Made by a program: the position numbers and the translations under genes
The notes under the pieces: model-generated
Database searches by the model: none
Seen by the model: only the letters and a program-made list of their open reading frames with translations
What the model was told of the DNA's origin: nothing
Shown here: positions 9,135 to 17,022 of the stretch, in pieces
How positions within the stretch are numbered: the stretch's first letter is position 1
Layout: every line of letters begins with the position of its first letter
NCBI GenBank assembly: GCA_030694525.1
Contig: JAUXYG010000075.1
Coordinates: forward strand, 1 to 32,807
Source of the DNA: Legionella sp.
GTDB taxonomy: Bacteria; Pseudomonadota; Gammaproteobacteria; Legionellales; Legionellaceae
Direction of reading: 5' to 3'
Length of the DNA: 32,807 nt

Positions 9135-9695
9135 ATGAGAAAACTGATTGCCGCTGCCTTATTATTTATTTCAATAAACCTCTTTGCAGAAGATACGCCT
9201 CAGAGCTGCACGCATTGGATCACTTTTCTGAAACCTATTTGTCACAGGCTTCATCAGGTATGGACCGAAGGAAATGATGAGCTTTATTTTTCCGGATATG
9301 CCTGGCACAACCGATACACTTATCGACCTGAAAAAATTAAATCCTTTAATGAAAACGCTTGGGGCGGCGGGCTGGGTAAAGGTTTTTTTGATGAGAAAAA
9401 GAATTTTCATGGACTATATGCTATTGCTTTTATGGATTCACACGACCATCTTGAGCCAGCAGTCGGTTACGCTTATTTAAAAATGGCACAATTTACTGAA
9501 AATATAAAAGCAGGTATTGGTTATTCCGTCATTGTTACCTCCAGAGTTGATATTAATCACAACATACCCATTGCAGGGATTATACCCTGGGCCTCAGTGT
9601 TCTATAAAAAACTATCCATGGGCGCAACCTATATCCCTGGAGCTGCAGGGGCAGGTAATGTATTGTTCCTAATTGGAAAATATAGTTTAGGTTAA
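9135..9695 (+). CDS. pagP: Lipid A palmitoyltransferase PagP (Rcp)
   Basis: An outer-membrane beta-barrel acyltransferase of 186 residues that moves palmitate from a phospholipid to lipid A. The L. pneumophila homologue, Rcp, contributes to resistance to cationic peptides and to intracellular infection. A signal peptide ends near residue 18 (NLFA/ED). The catalytic triad is His58 in SGYAWHNRY, and Asp101 and Ser102 in AFMDSHDH. The 43-residue spacing from His to Asp equals that of E. coli Pag[22 protein letters not shown] and TYIPG are family landmarks. A GAAGG lies somewhat far upstream of the ATG. Regulation, PhoPQ-dependent in enterics, cannot be judged here. Confidence 0.93.
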   Translation: MRKLIAAALLFISINLFAEDTPQSCTHWITFLKPICHRLHQVWTEGNDELYFSGYAWHNRYTYRPEKIKSFNENAWGGGLGKGFFDEKKNFHGLYAIAFMDSHDHLEPAVGYAYLKMAQFTENIKAGIGYSVIVTSRVDINHNIPIAGIIPWASVFYKKLSMGATYIPGAAGAGNVLFLIGKYSLG

Positions 9696-9787
9696 AACAT
9701 AATTATACTCCCAAACAGTTGCATCACTTATACGCTCTTGTTACTCTCTGCGTGGATTTTTAACAAGGTAATAAGGAGATTGTAAAC

Positions 9788-10210
9788 ATGAAGTTCAAAT
9801 CAAAGCTGGCAACTATCGTTAGTACTCTAATTCTTGCAGGCTCGGCATATGCAACTCAAAACACAGTGGTCTGTCCGAGTGTAGGCGCAATTCAGAGCGA
9901 AGGCTTAACCATGTCGGGTGAAATTATGACTGGACTTTACCTGACTTACAATATAAGTAATTACAATACTGACGTGAACTGGGTATTTATGGTAGGCCCG
10001 GTAGAGGCTGAATCCGAGGATGAATCCTTAGAACATAGCAATGAACTGCTGTCCGTCCTCTCCGGCAATCCAACTCCCGAAGAAATTGAACAAGATACTT
10101 GGGCCTGCGATTATAATTTAGGGGATGATGGTATTATGGCTATGGCTATTCATTCTGATGATATGCTATCACCTCAAAAAATGACCCGTTTTTTAAGAAG
10201 ACATCATTAA
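9788..10210 (+). CDS. Small secreted protein, possibly of a Legionella-restricted family
   Basis: A 140-residue protein with a clean signal peptide, MKFKSKLATIVSTLILAGSAYA, probably cleaved after residue 22. The mature part contains CPSVGAIQSEGL near its start and a second cysteine in WACDYNLG, so one periplasmic disulfide is possible. It has an acidic middle (EAESEDESLE) and a basic tail (RFLRRHH). AAGGAG lies 9 nt before the ATG. The CPSV...IQ..GL opening recalls the Legionella DUF4949 family, but that is memory and not a search. No function can be assigned. It follows pagP by 92 bp and may share its transcript. Confidence 0.8.
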   Translation: MKFKSKLATIVSTLILAGSAYATQNTVVCPSVGAIQSEGLTMSGEIMTGLYLTYNISNYNTDVNWVFMVGPVEAESEDESLEHSNELLSVLSGNPTPEEIEQDTWACDYNLGDDGIMAMAIHSDDMLSPQKMTRFLRRHH

Positions 10211-10248
10211 TAGTGTCATTGATGTGTCAAAATAAATGATTTCGAAGG

Positions 10249-10269
10249 TGCCGTGACTTGCTCACGGCA
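10249..10269. terminator. Possible bidirectional terminator hairpin
   Basis: TGCCGTGA and TCACGGCA form a perfect 8-bp stem with a CTTGC loop. It lies between the convergent gene ends at 10210 and 10278. An AT-rich stretch follows on both sides but there is no continuous T-run, so efficiency is uncertain. Confidence 0.55.
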
Positions 10270-10277
10270 TATTAAAT

Positions 10278-11339
10278 TTAAAATTTATTAGTCGGACTCT
10301 GAGTAACATCATGTTCGTTTGTATTTTCAGCAGTTGCAGCTGAAACACTTTGTGTCGACTCCAATTTTTTCTGAAACTCATTTATTTTGGGTATAATTTC
10401 CATTTGACGGCTATATCGTTTTTCATCTTTACTTTGCAATAACTGCTCATTACCGGTAATAAATCGCAGAATTTTTATAAACCAATTGGCCTCTTCCGGC
10501 TGGGCTGGTTTCATTTGAATATTGTTGCCTAAGCCATTAACAAAAGAATCTACAGCTTTATCATAACTACCAATACCCTTATCTCTTCTAATATCTTCAG
10601 GTACACCACTGACGTCATCATTATTAGGATCAACCCAACCTATTCCTGTCTCCAAATTGCTTAAAATTGATTCTACATTGGGAATATTAATGCCGGTGTT
10701 TTTAGCCTGTTTTATCAAATCTTGAAACTCGATTAACATTTGGTGTATTTCATCTAAAGATTTATTGTCTTTCGGATCTGAAATTTTAGGTAACCCATTA
10801 AGTGTTGCCTTCTGACTTAGTTTTTCTATGGCCGGAAAAATTGAGCTAAACCCCTCAATTTTTTTAGCATTGTCAGTTGTATTATCCAATATTTTCTGAG
10901 CGTAACTAACAAAAATCGCTTTGACAAACTGTTCTGCAATCTCACCTTCTGTACCTTTTGTTTTTAGTAATTGATAATCATTCCCAATTGCATTAATGAC
11001 TGTTGGATGCAACGCAGTTCTGTCTTCATTCAACAAATTAGGTAGTACCTCATTTAATATTTCTTGCATATGCTCTGTTAACATTTTTTTATCATAAATT
11101 TCTTTCATTTGCTCATATGAGGGGACTGGGCAAGAAAAAGAATCAAATATACGAGATAAATTTCCAATTGAGCTTTGCCCGGCCTTAAGTATCGTATCCG
11201 GTTGATTTTTTTCTCCATTAGGATCATGTTCTTTTGTCAGATGTTCAATTAAATGCTCTTTAAAATATTCACTGTATTTGCTTACCTCAGCTTGCTCTGT
11301 ATGGGCCCGATGAATATTTTCCCATTTACTATTTGACAT
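10278..11339 (-). CDS. Orphan soluble protein, candidate Dot/Icm substrate
   Basis: A 353-residue protein I do not recognise. It is hydrophilic and largely predicted helical, with no signal peptide or membrane segment. Recognisable stretches are SKYSEYFKEHLIEHLTKEH near the start, a region around 59-110 (IFDSFSCPVPSYEQMKEIYDKK), and an amphipathic central part with EEANWFIKILRFITG near 285-300. The last ~26 residues (from STQSV) are polar and rich in small residues, which fits but does not prove a Dot/Icm translocation signal. The ribosome-binding site is weak. The upstream region is very AT-rich. Being an unknown single gene between housekeeping blocks is typical of lineage-specific Legionella genes. 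Confidence 0.75.
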   Translation of the reverse strand: MSNSKWENIHRAHTEQAEVSKYSEYFKEHLIEHLTKEHDPNGEKNQPDTILKAGQSSIGNLSRIFDSFSCPVPSYEQMKEIYDKKMLTEHMQEILNEVLPNLLNEDRTALHPTVINAIGNDYQLLKTKGTEGEIAEQFVKAIFVSYAQKILDNTTDNAKKIEGFSSIFPAIEKLSQKATLNGLPKISDPKDNKSLDEIHQMLIEFQDLIKQAKNTGINIPNVESILSNLETGIGWVDPNNDDVSGVPEDIRRDKGIGSYDKAVDSFVNGLGNNIQMKPAQPEEANWFIKILRFITGNEQLLQSKDEKRYSRQMEIIPKINEFQKKLESTQSVSAATAENTNEHDVTQSPTNKF

Positions 11340-11535
11340 ATAAAACTCGGTTTTTTAAAACATACTTTAATAATAGCATTAATTAGAGGCATAATGCTTA
11401 AAATTTGTCCCTATTATTAATAAATAATGTCTAGCCTTATCTTTGGCTGAGTACATACCGCCATCCAAAGTCTCTTTGGTACTTCTCGTAAAATGTGCTA
11501 TGTTTTCATAAGGATAATTATTAAGGATTTTGCAT

Positions 11536-12048
11536 ATGAGGCCATTTATTGAGCAAGCACAAATGTATGCTGCTTATCATCAGAATGTTACAACGCGCTA
11601 CACCCATCTTATTGGGGTGCCTTTGATTATTCTTTCTCTCATGATTTTGCTAGGTTTTGTTAAAATCATAATTCCTGGGGTATATGGTACCAATTTAGCT
11701 TGTCTTACATCACTGGCGGTATTGGTTTATTATTTCAGACTTAATTGGCAACTGGCGCTTCCCTTAACGCTCGTCTTTATTATTCTATTGTGGGTAGCCA
11801 GCTGGTTTAATTATTACGGCCCGACTACATTTGGCGTTTGGGCATTCCTCATTACGTTTGTAGTGGGGTGGGGTATTCAGCTCTATGGTCACTTTGTTGA
11901 AGGGAAAAGGCCAGCTTTTTTTACTAACTTGAATCAAGCACTTATTGCCCCTATGTTTCTAATGGCAGAACTGTTTTTTATGGCTGGACTCATGAGTTCT
12001 TTAAAAGAAAAAATTTATGGACCAATCATTGAGGAAAACACGTTATAG
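11536..12048 (+). CDS. Mpo1-like (DUF962) membrane protein
   Basis: A 170-residue membrane protein of the DUF962/YGL010w family. The yeast member Mpo1 is an iron-dependent dioxygenase of 2-hydroxy fatty acids. The two histidine motifs of the family are present: YHQNVTTRYTHLIGVP at the N-terminus and QLYGHFVEGKRPA before the last membrane segment. Four or five hydrophobic segments are visible. I chose the ATG at 11536, 8 nt after AAGGA, over a TTG at 11530 that lies too close to it. The substrate in bacteria is not established. The gene is monocistronic and convergent with rlmL. Confidence 0.87.
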   Translation: MRPFIEQAQMYAAYHQNVTTRYTHLIGVPLIILSLMILLGFVKIIIPGVYGTNLACLTSLAVLVYYFRLNWQLALPLTLVFIILLWVASWFNYYGPTTFGVWAFLITFVVGWGIQLYGHFVEGKRPAFFTNLNQALIAPMFLMAELFFMAGLMSSLKEKIYGPIIEENTL

Positions 12049-12055
12049 CGCAGTA

Positions 12056-12080
12056 ACATCGCCGTCTGGGACGGCGGTGT
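12056..12080. terminator. GC-rich hairpin between convergent genes
   Basis: ACATCGCCGTC pairs with GACGGCGGTGT through 11 positions, one of them G-T, with a TGG loop. It directly follows the stop at 12048 and faces the end of rlmL at 12117. There is no U-tract on either side, so it may be a stability hairpin rather than a true intrinsic terminator. Confidence 0.5.
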
Positions 12081-12116
12081 CATAAGGAACATGAATTAAT
12101 CAAAAATCATCTGCTA

Positions 12117-14243
12117 TTAAGATCCTGTGGCAAATTGCCGCATAGTCATTTTAAAGCATTGATGAATTTTGTTATTACGTTTGAAATCCTGATCAATGGT
12201 TTGCATGGTAATGTCTTGAACAGCGTACTTTTCCATCAAACTGGCGTCGAGTTTAAATTGACGTAAATTTGTGGAAAAGTATAAAGTACCGTCAGGATTT
12301 AACAAGCGCATCGCTGAGTTAATTAACGTCACTTGATCCCGTTGAATATCCAAAGTATCCGTCATCCGTTTTGAGTTTGAAAAACTGGGGGGATCAAGAA
12401 ATATTACATCAAAGCGATCACGAGTGATTTTCAACCATTCGCGACAGTCCGCCGAAACGAATTGATGACGCGATAAATCAAGATGATTTAATCTGAAATT
12501 CTCCTCTCCCCAGCGCAAATAAGTATTCGATAAATCCACGTTGGTGGTTATAGCCCCGGCCAAGGCTGCATGCACACTGGCACTTGCGGTATAACAAAAA
12601 CAATTAAGAAATCGGGTGCCCGGTTTTAATTGAGCAAAACGCAGTCTTAAAGGACGATGGTCAAGAAACAGACCAGTGTCCAGGTAATCGTATAAATTTA
12701 CTTTGAGCTGCGCACGACCTTCGGAAACTACCATTGTTTGATGCTTTTGATCCATCTTCTGATATTGCTCCGCACCTTTTTGCTGCTTTCGTTGCTTCAC
12801 AATCAATTTTTCAGAACCTATACCCAAAGCGCGGGGCACTACTTGCATGACGTCCAGGCTGCGCTTTTCTGCCTTATGAACCGGGATGCTGGAAGGAGCG
12901 GCATACTCTTGTAACACAGCATAATCATTGTATAAATCAATAGCGTAGGCGTACTCTGGTAAATCAGCATCGTAGACGCGATAACAGGAAATGTTATTTT
13001 TCTTTGCCCATTTGCCAAGATGTTGGTGGTTTTTTTCCAATCGATTAAGCAGCATTTGTGCATTGGGAGAAAGAGTACTACTCATCGTACCTTTTAACTC
13101 ATTGGCAGGGGAAATATCCAGACAATATAATTTACATTCTAACGGACCATTATAGAGGGTGTACTGTTTACTGGCACGCAAGCCCATGGATTTAGCCAGT
13201 ACCGGATTTGAAGTCAATACCGCTGCCTTCCAGCCTGAATAATGAGTATGAAGTGTCCTTCCCAACTGTTGATAAACCGGCACCAATTGGGTCGTCTCAC
13301 CCAAACGCTCACCATAAGGGGGGTTACAGACCACAAGCCCTCTATCGTTATCTGCAGTACTTTCTTTTACTGATAAGGTTTCAAAACGAACTAGGGGTGC
13401 AACACCTGCACGCTCCGCATTAGCACGAGCCATGGTCACAGCCTTTGGATCTATATCGCTACCACGCAAAACCATGGAAACTGGCTTAACCTGCTCTAAG
13501 GCCTGATGGCGTAATTTTTCCCATAATGCGCTTTGATGTTGTGCCCAATGCTGTAGGGATTGATCGTGTCGTAATAAGCCGGGAGCTATGTGAGCGGCCA
13601 TCATCGCAGCCTCGATAACCAATGTGCCCGAACCACAAAATGGATCGTGCAAGGCATAGCCTTGCGCCGCTAACTCAGGCCATTTTGCTCTTACTAATAG
13701 GGCGGCGGCCACATTTTCTTTTAATGGAGCCGAACCCGCCTTTAGGCGATAACCTCGTTGATGCAGGCTGTATCCAGTCAAATCAAAACTTACGGTCAAC
13801 TGCTCATTTTTCAAATGGGCATGAATTCTAATTTGGGGATTTTCTTTATCTACCGAAGGACGTGATCCGTTTAAACGGCGAAAATGATCGACTATTCCGT
13901 CTTTAACGACCTGTGCCCCATACATGGTATTTCGTATTTGCTCTGAAGCACCATGGAACTCGATCGCTATAGTTTTATCTTGTGAAAAAACAGTCTGCCA
14001 ATGAAAATTAGTACATAATTGATGAATCGCTTGTTCATTGGCGGTGTGGCCATTGAATAAAACCAACTGGATTCGATTTGCTATCCGTGACCAAAGGCAT
14101 AGCTGATAAATTATTAATAAGCTTGCTTCGCCGTAAACACCTTGAGGACTTACCCGATTAACCCTTAATCCTAAGGCTTTAACTTCCTCTTCCAAAAGAT
14201 ATTCAAGGCCGCGGGGACAGCTGATAAAGAGCGAGAAATTCAT
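12117..14243 (-). CDS. rlmL: Bifunctional 23S rRNA methyltransferase RlmL/RlmK
   Basis: A 708-residue fusion that methylates 23S rRNA at m2G2445 (RlmL half) and m7G2069 (RlmK half), E. coli numbering. Residues 1-160 carry a THUMP-type RNA-binding region. The first SAM domain has DPFCGSGTLVIEAA near 200 and the catalytic NPPY at 307-310. The second has LNCFCYTASASVHAA and DPPSFSNSKR in the last third. The full gammaproteobacterial fusion length is preserved. Its ATG overlaps the TGA of darP by 4 nt, so the two are translationally coupled, both serving large-subunit assembly. Confidence 0.96.
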   Translation of the reverse strand: MNFSLFISCPRGLEYLLEEEVKALGLRVNRVSPQGVYGEASLLIIYQLCLWSRIANRIQLVLFNGHTANEQAIHQLCTNFHWQTVFSQDKTIAIEFHGASEQIRNTMYGAQVVKDGIVDHFRRLNGSRPSVDKENPQIRIHAHLKNEQLTVSFDLTGYSLHQRGYRLKAGSAPLKENVAAALLVRAKWPELAAQGYALHDPFCGSGTLVIEAAMMAAHIAPGLLRHDQSLQHWAQHQSALWEKLRHQALEQVKPVSMVLRGSDIDPKAVTMARANAERAGVAPLVRFETLSVKESTADNDRGLVVCNPPYGERLGETTQLVPVYQQLGRTLHTHYSGWKAAVLTSNPVLAKSMGLRASKQYTLYNGPLECKLYCLDISPANELKGTMSSTLSPNAQMLLNRLEKNHQHLGKWAKKNNISCYRVYDADLPEYAYAIDLYNDYAVLQEYAAPSSIPVHKAEKRSLDVMQVVPRALGIGSEKLIVKQRKQQKGAEQYQKMDQKHQTMVVSEGRAQLKVNLYDYLDTGLFLDHRPLRLRFAQLKPGTRFLNCFCYTASASVHAALAGAITTNVDLSNTYLRWGEENFRLNHLDLSRHQFVSADCREWLKITRDRFDVIFLDPPSFSNSKRMTDTLDIQRDQVTLINSAMRLLNPDGTLYFSTNLRQFKLDASLMEKYAVQDITMQTIDQDFKRNNKIHQCFKMTMRQFATGS

Positions 14244-14719
14244 ATAATAATGGACCTTAGAAAACGAAACAAAGCCTTGGCAGCACCGGTATTTTTCTCT
14301 TTAAGATGATCATCAACAGCTTTTTTAATTAACTGCCTTAATTGTTGCACATCTTCGGGTTCATACTGGTTGATAAATTCAGTTAATGCTTCTTTATCAT
14401 TGCTAATAAGTCGCTCACGCCAAATCTCCACTTCATGAAAGTTGGCCGTAACCGCACTGTCTTCCTCTAAGATATTATCGTAAGCTGCAAGAATTGCCTC
14501 AAAATCCGCAGCCCGCATCAGCTTGCCAATAAGCTGAGCCTGACGTCGTTTCGCACCATTACTTTTAATAGCTTTTGCATCAACAATTGCTTTGCGTAAA
14601 TTGTCAGGAAGTGGCAATAAATTGAGTTTTGCCATGCTGAGATCAATAAATTTTACCCCTACTTTTTTTAAGGCCTCGGCATCTCTTTTTTTCTGTGATT
14701 TACTAACTTCTTCATCCAT
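14240..14719 (-). CDS. darP: Ribosome-associated protein DarP (YjgA, DUF615)
   Basis: A 159-residue, highly charged helical protein. In E. coli the family binds late 50S precursors and helps peptidyl-transferase-centre maturation. Family features are the N-terminal KSQKKRDAEALKKVG, the central IKSNGAKRRQAQLIGKLMR, and the C-terminal RQLIKKA...AKALFRFLR. The length fits. It is the first gene of a two-gene unit with rlmL (4-nt overlap), a sensible pairing since both act on the 50S subunit. The Shine-Dalgarno is weak. Confidence 0.93.
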   Translation of the reverse strand: MDEEVSKSQKKRDAEALKKVGVKFIDLSMAKLNLLPLPDNLRKAIVDAKAIKSNGAKRRQAQLIGKLMRAADFEAILAAYDNILEEDSAVTANFHEVEIWRERLISNDKEALTEFINQYEPEDVQQLRQLIKKAVDDHLKEKNTGAAKALFRFLRSIII

Positions 14720-14789
14720 ATACGCGCACTGTTATCTAAAAATTGCGCTGATTATACTATAGATGTCTAACGCCTGATACTCTTGATGC

Positions 14790-15869
14790 TTAGAGAAGGG
14801 CAGTGGATTCGGGGTTGGTTTCTGCAAACACAGCCTCTATTCCTGACTCATCGAGCAACTCGCGTGCTTTTTGAGCGATATAACTATGAGTCGTCGCGGT
14901 AGGATGCACCCTGTCCCAAAAAAGAAATCCCTCACAATTCAACTCCTTAGCCTGATAAGTAGAAGGAAGCAATGTGTGGGTAAAACTGACTAGTGCAGCC
15001 TCTCTCAACACTGGATTATTGCGAATTATATCCCATTGTTTCGTATCAAAACGTTTATCCTGCTGCTTTAAGAAGGAAAATAGTAATTCATCATCCGGTT
15101 TCAATGGGATTAACCATCCGGTGTAACTACCCAGATAACAAGAGTCCTCTACATTGCTGAGACCAAAGTCACTAGGGTGATCAAGTGCTGCGTTAAAAAT
15201 AGAGTGAACATCAAAATAAATAAAAATTACATCAGGATATTTTTGACGCAGAGCATTAACCAGTAAGGTTAACTTTTGATTGTGCAGGTCAACCAGTTGC
15301 GTTAATAGTGGTTGTAATTTCATATCGCGAGCCTGAGGAATTCGCCCCAGATCCGGCAAATTAACCAGAAAAAATTTGTTACCCCCATAGCCAATTATGC
15401 GCTCTACAACGTTACCTATGGCAGCGACCACCGAGTCGGTAATAGATTCAACATTTGTGGGACCATTTAAATAATTATTAGCACCAATCCAGATGGTGTA
15501 TAGGCTGGTTTCTTTTTTACCATACGTATGCCAGTATAAATAATTATTTAATTCAAAAGTTAATGTATAGGGTAAGTTTTCTTTATAAGATAAGACCGCA
15601 CCTGCACCGCCTACTGCATAATCCTGAAATCCCTCCCGATAGTCCTGATAATAGGAATCATACAATCGTTCAATCCAAAGAGGGCCGTTAGAGAATCGAC
15701 CGGCATAATAAGGCGGTGATAAGGGCAATTTATTCCACATATAACGATACAAATTGCCATTGTCCGACAGACTGTCACCAAAGATTACCATGGTGTCGAA
15801 CTGTTTATTTCCTGCATGAAGAGAACAAGTGCAGGCTAGAATTAAAATAAATGCGATAATTTTATTCAT
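14790..15869 (-). CDS. Secreted GDSL (SGNH) lipase/acyltransferase, PlaA/PlaC-like
   Basis: A 359-residue secreted esterase of the GDSL family, to which the Legionella lysophospholipase A PlaA and the glycerophospholipid:cholesterol acyltransferase PlaC belong. The signal peptide ends near residue 19. Block I is FGDSLSDNGN with nucleophile Ser33. Block III is IWIGANNY with Asn131. Block V is DRVHP with Asp319 and His322. Between blocks III and V there is an insertion bracketed by the only two mature-region cysteines, Cys244 and Cys312, which could form a disulfide loop. PlaC-type enzymes are activated by ProA cleavage in such a loop, and an M4 protease is encoded two genes upstream. AAGGG lies 8 nt before the ATG. 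Which of the Legionella Pla enzymes it corresponds to is not certain. Confidence 0.9.
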   Translation of the reverse strand: MNKIIAFILILACTCSLHAGNKQFDTMVIFGDSLSDNGNLYRYMWNKLPLSPPYYAGRFSNGPLWIERLYDSYYQDYREGFQDYAVGGAGAVLSYKENLPYTLTFELNNYLYWHTYGKKETSLYTIWIGANNYLNGPTNVESITDSVVAAIGNVVERIIGYGGNKFFLVNLPDLGRIPQARDMKLQPLLTQLVDLHNQKLTLLVNALRQKYPDVIFIYFDVHSIFNAALDHPSDFGLSNVEDSCYLGSYTGWLIPLKPDDELLFSFLKQQDKRFDTKQWDIIRNNPVLREAALVSFTHTLLPSTYQAKELNCEGFLFWDRVHPTATTHSYIAQKARELLDESGIEAVFAETNPESTALL

Positions 15870-15901
15870 TACATCAATCCCTTTGACGTACAGCAGTTCA
15901 T

Positions 15902-16813
15902 TTAATCCAGCACGGCAAGTGTTGCTGTTTGTTTTGAATAAAACCGAGCAGGGCGATTACGTAAATAAGTATGTCCTACAGCAATCAAATTATAAATCAG
16001 GATACATAAAAGTAATGAATGAAGCCAGGTAATCGTAAGTTTGGAAAAAATAGGTAAGGTAATCAATACACCAATACATCCTGAAAGGCTCAAAATCAGA
16101 GTCTTTTTCAAAGGAATTTTATTCTGCTGTAAAAAAACCAGCGTCGTTAGCGGCTGCTGCATTGCACCAGCCGTGGTCATTATAGGAAAAGCCACTACAG
16201 GGGAAATATTCATCACAAACAAAACCCCTTGAACCATAACAAACAGTCCAATACCTACTGATGTTAATGCCCCACAAATGACTAATGCAAAAAAGGCAAT
16301 AATTAATTTCCAGGAATGTAATTCAATCAAATCACCACCGACCGGTAATAACCTGAATTGATGAGAAATTAACAAGGCAATAATCAAGGCAAAAGAACAG
16401 ACCATTGCGAGACGAATGGCTTGCTTGCTGAGCTGACTTACTACAAAGCCGCCCAGTAATCCACCAATACAAGCTCCGGAAACCAAAGTAAGTAAGGTGG
16501 TTAAATCAACGTCTACCAAGTGCATGAAAAATAAAGACTCTATGGTGCCAGGAATGACTTGTGCCCCATTATTTACCGCGGGAAGCTCATCATCACGAAA
16601 AGTACCAAGCATTTTAGCTAATGCAACATTAACCGCAAAACTGCCAACACCCAGAGTGTCTGCAATAAATGCAATAATTCCACTGAAGAACAGTTTAATA
16701 TAATTAATAAAAGACAAAGGCTCTTGAGGAGCACGAACCAATTTCAGGATCATTACAGCCACACAAGAAAAACTTAATACGAGGATGCCAAGCGTAATAA
16801 AAAAAATGGCCAT
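15902..16813 (-). CDS. TauE/SafE-like membrane permease
   Basis: A 303-residue polytopic protein with about eight hydrophobic segments arranged as two similar halves. The first half opens with FFSGIIAFIADTLGVGSFAVNVA and the second with LVICGALTSVGIGLFVMVQGVLF, resembling the paired motifs of the TauE/SafE sulfite/organosulfonate exporter superfamily. IGGLLGGFVVSQLSK after the first half is also typical. The substrate is unknown, and the family spans sulfur compounds and other anions. It is followed 32 bp later by the GDSL lipase gene in the same orientation, so cotranscription is likely, although a functional link is not evident. Confidence 0.78.
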   Translation of the reverse strand: MAIFFITLGILVLSFSCVAVMILKLVRAPQEPLSFINYIKLFFSGIIAFIADTLGVGSFAVNVALAKMLGTFRDDELPAVNNGAQVIPGTIESLFFMHLVDVDLTTLLTLVSGACIGGLLGGFVVSQLSKQAIRLAMVCSFALIIALLISHQFRLLPVGGDLIELHSWKLIIAFFALVICGALTSVGIGLFVMVQGVLFVMNISPVVAFPIMTTAGAMQQPLTTLVFLQQNKIPLKKTLILSLSGCIGVLITLPIFSKLTITWLHSLLLCILIYNLIAVGHTYLRNRPARFYSKQTATLAVLD

Positions 16814-16995
16814 TCAATGTTCTCTATCTAAATTAATTATTAATTCCGATTGGTACGAATCAGAATTCGGTCTGGGTGTATTCCGATAAGACCCAGAGCG
16901 CCATTTATTGCTCAGGTGATTATATCATTATACTGTATGCAAAAACATGAGCCGAAACATTAATGGTACCCTTGAAATAAAAAAGGTACCTTGTT

Positions 16996-17021
16996 GGCAC
17001 TTAATCGTACTGTTGAGTGCC
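16996..17021 (-). terminator. Hairpin just after the metalloprotease gene
   Basis: GGCACTTAA and TTGAGTGCC form a 9-pair stem with one G-T and an 8-nt loop, starting 1 nt after the TAA at 17023. On the minus strand a T6 run follows about 11 nt later, after GGTACC. The gap before the T-run lowers confidence that it is a standard intrinsic terminator. Confidence 0.45.
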
Positions 17022-17022
17022 A

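Noticed and set aside
11367..11383. Two TTAAT direct repeats upstream of the orphan protein as a PmrA site
   Set aside because: The spacing is 12 rather than about 11, only the five central bases match, and the region is so AT-rich that chance hits are expected.
16871..16897. TCTGGGT/ACCCAGA inverted repeat in the TauE-protease gap as a terminator or riboswitch
   Set aside because: A 7-bp stem with a 13-nt loop and no T-run; no other conserved structure was recognisable.
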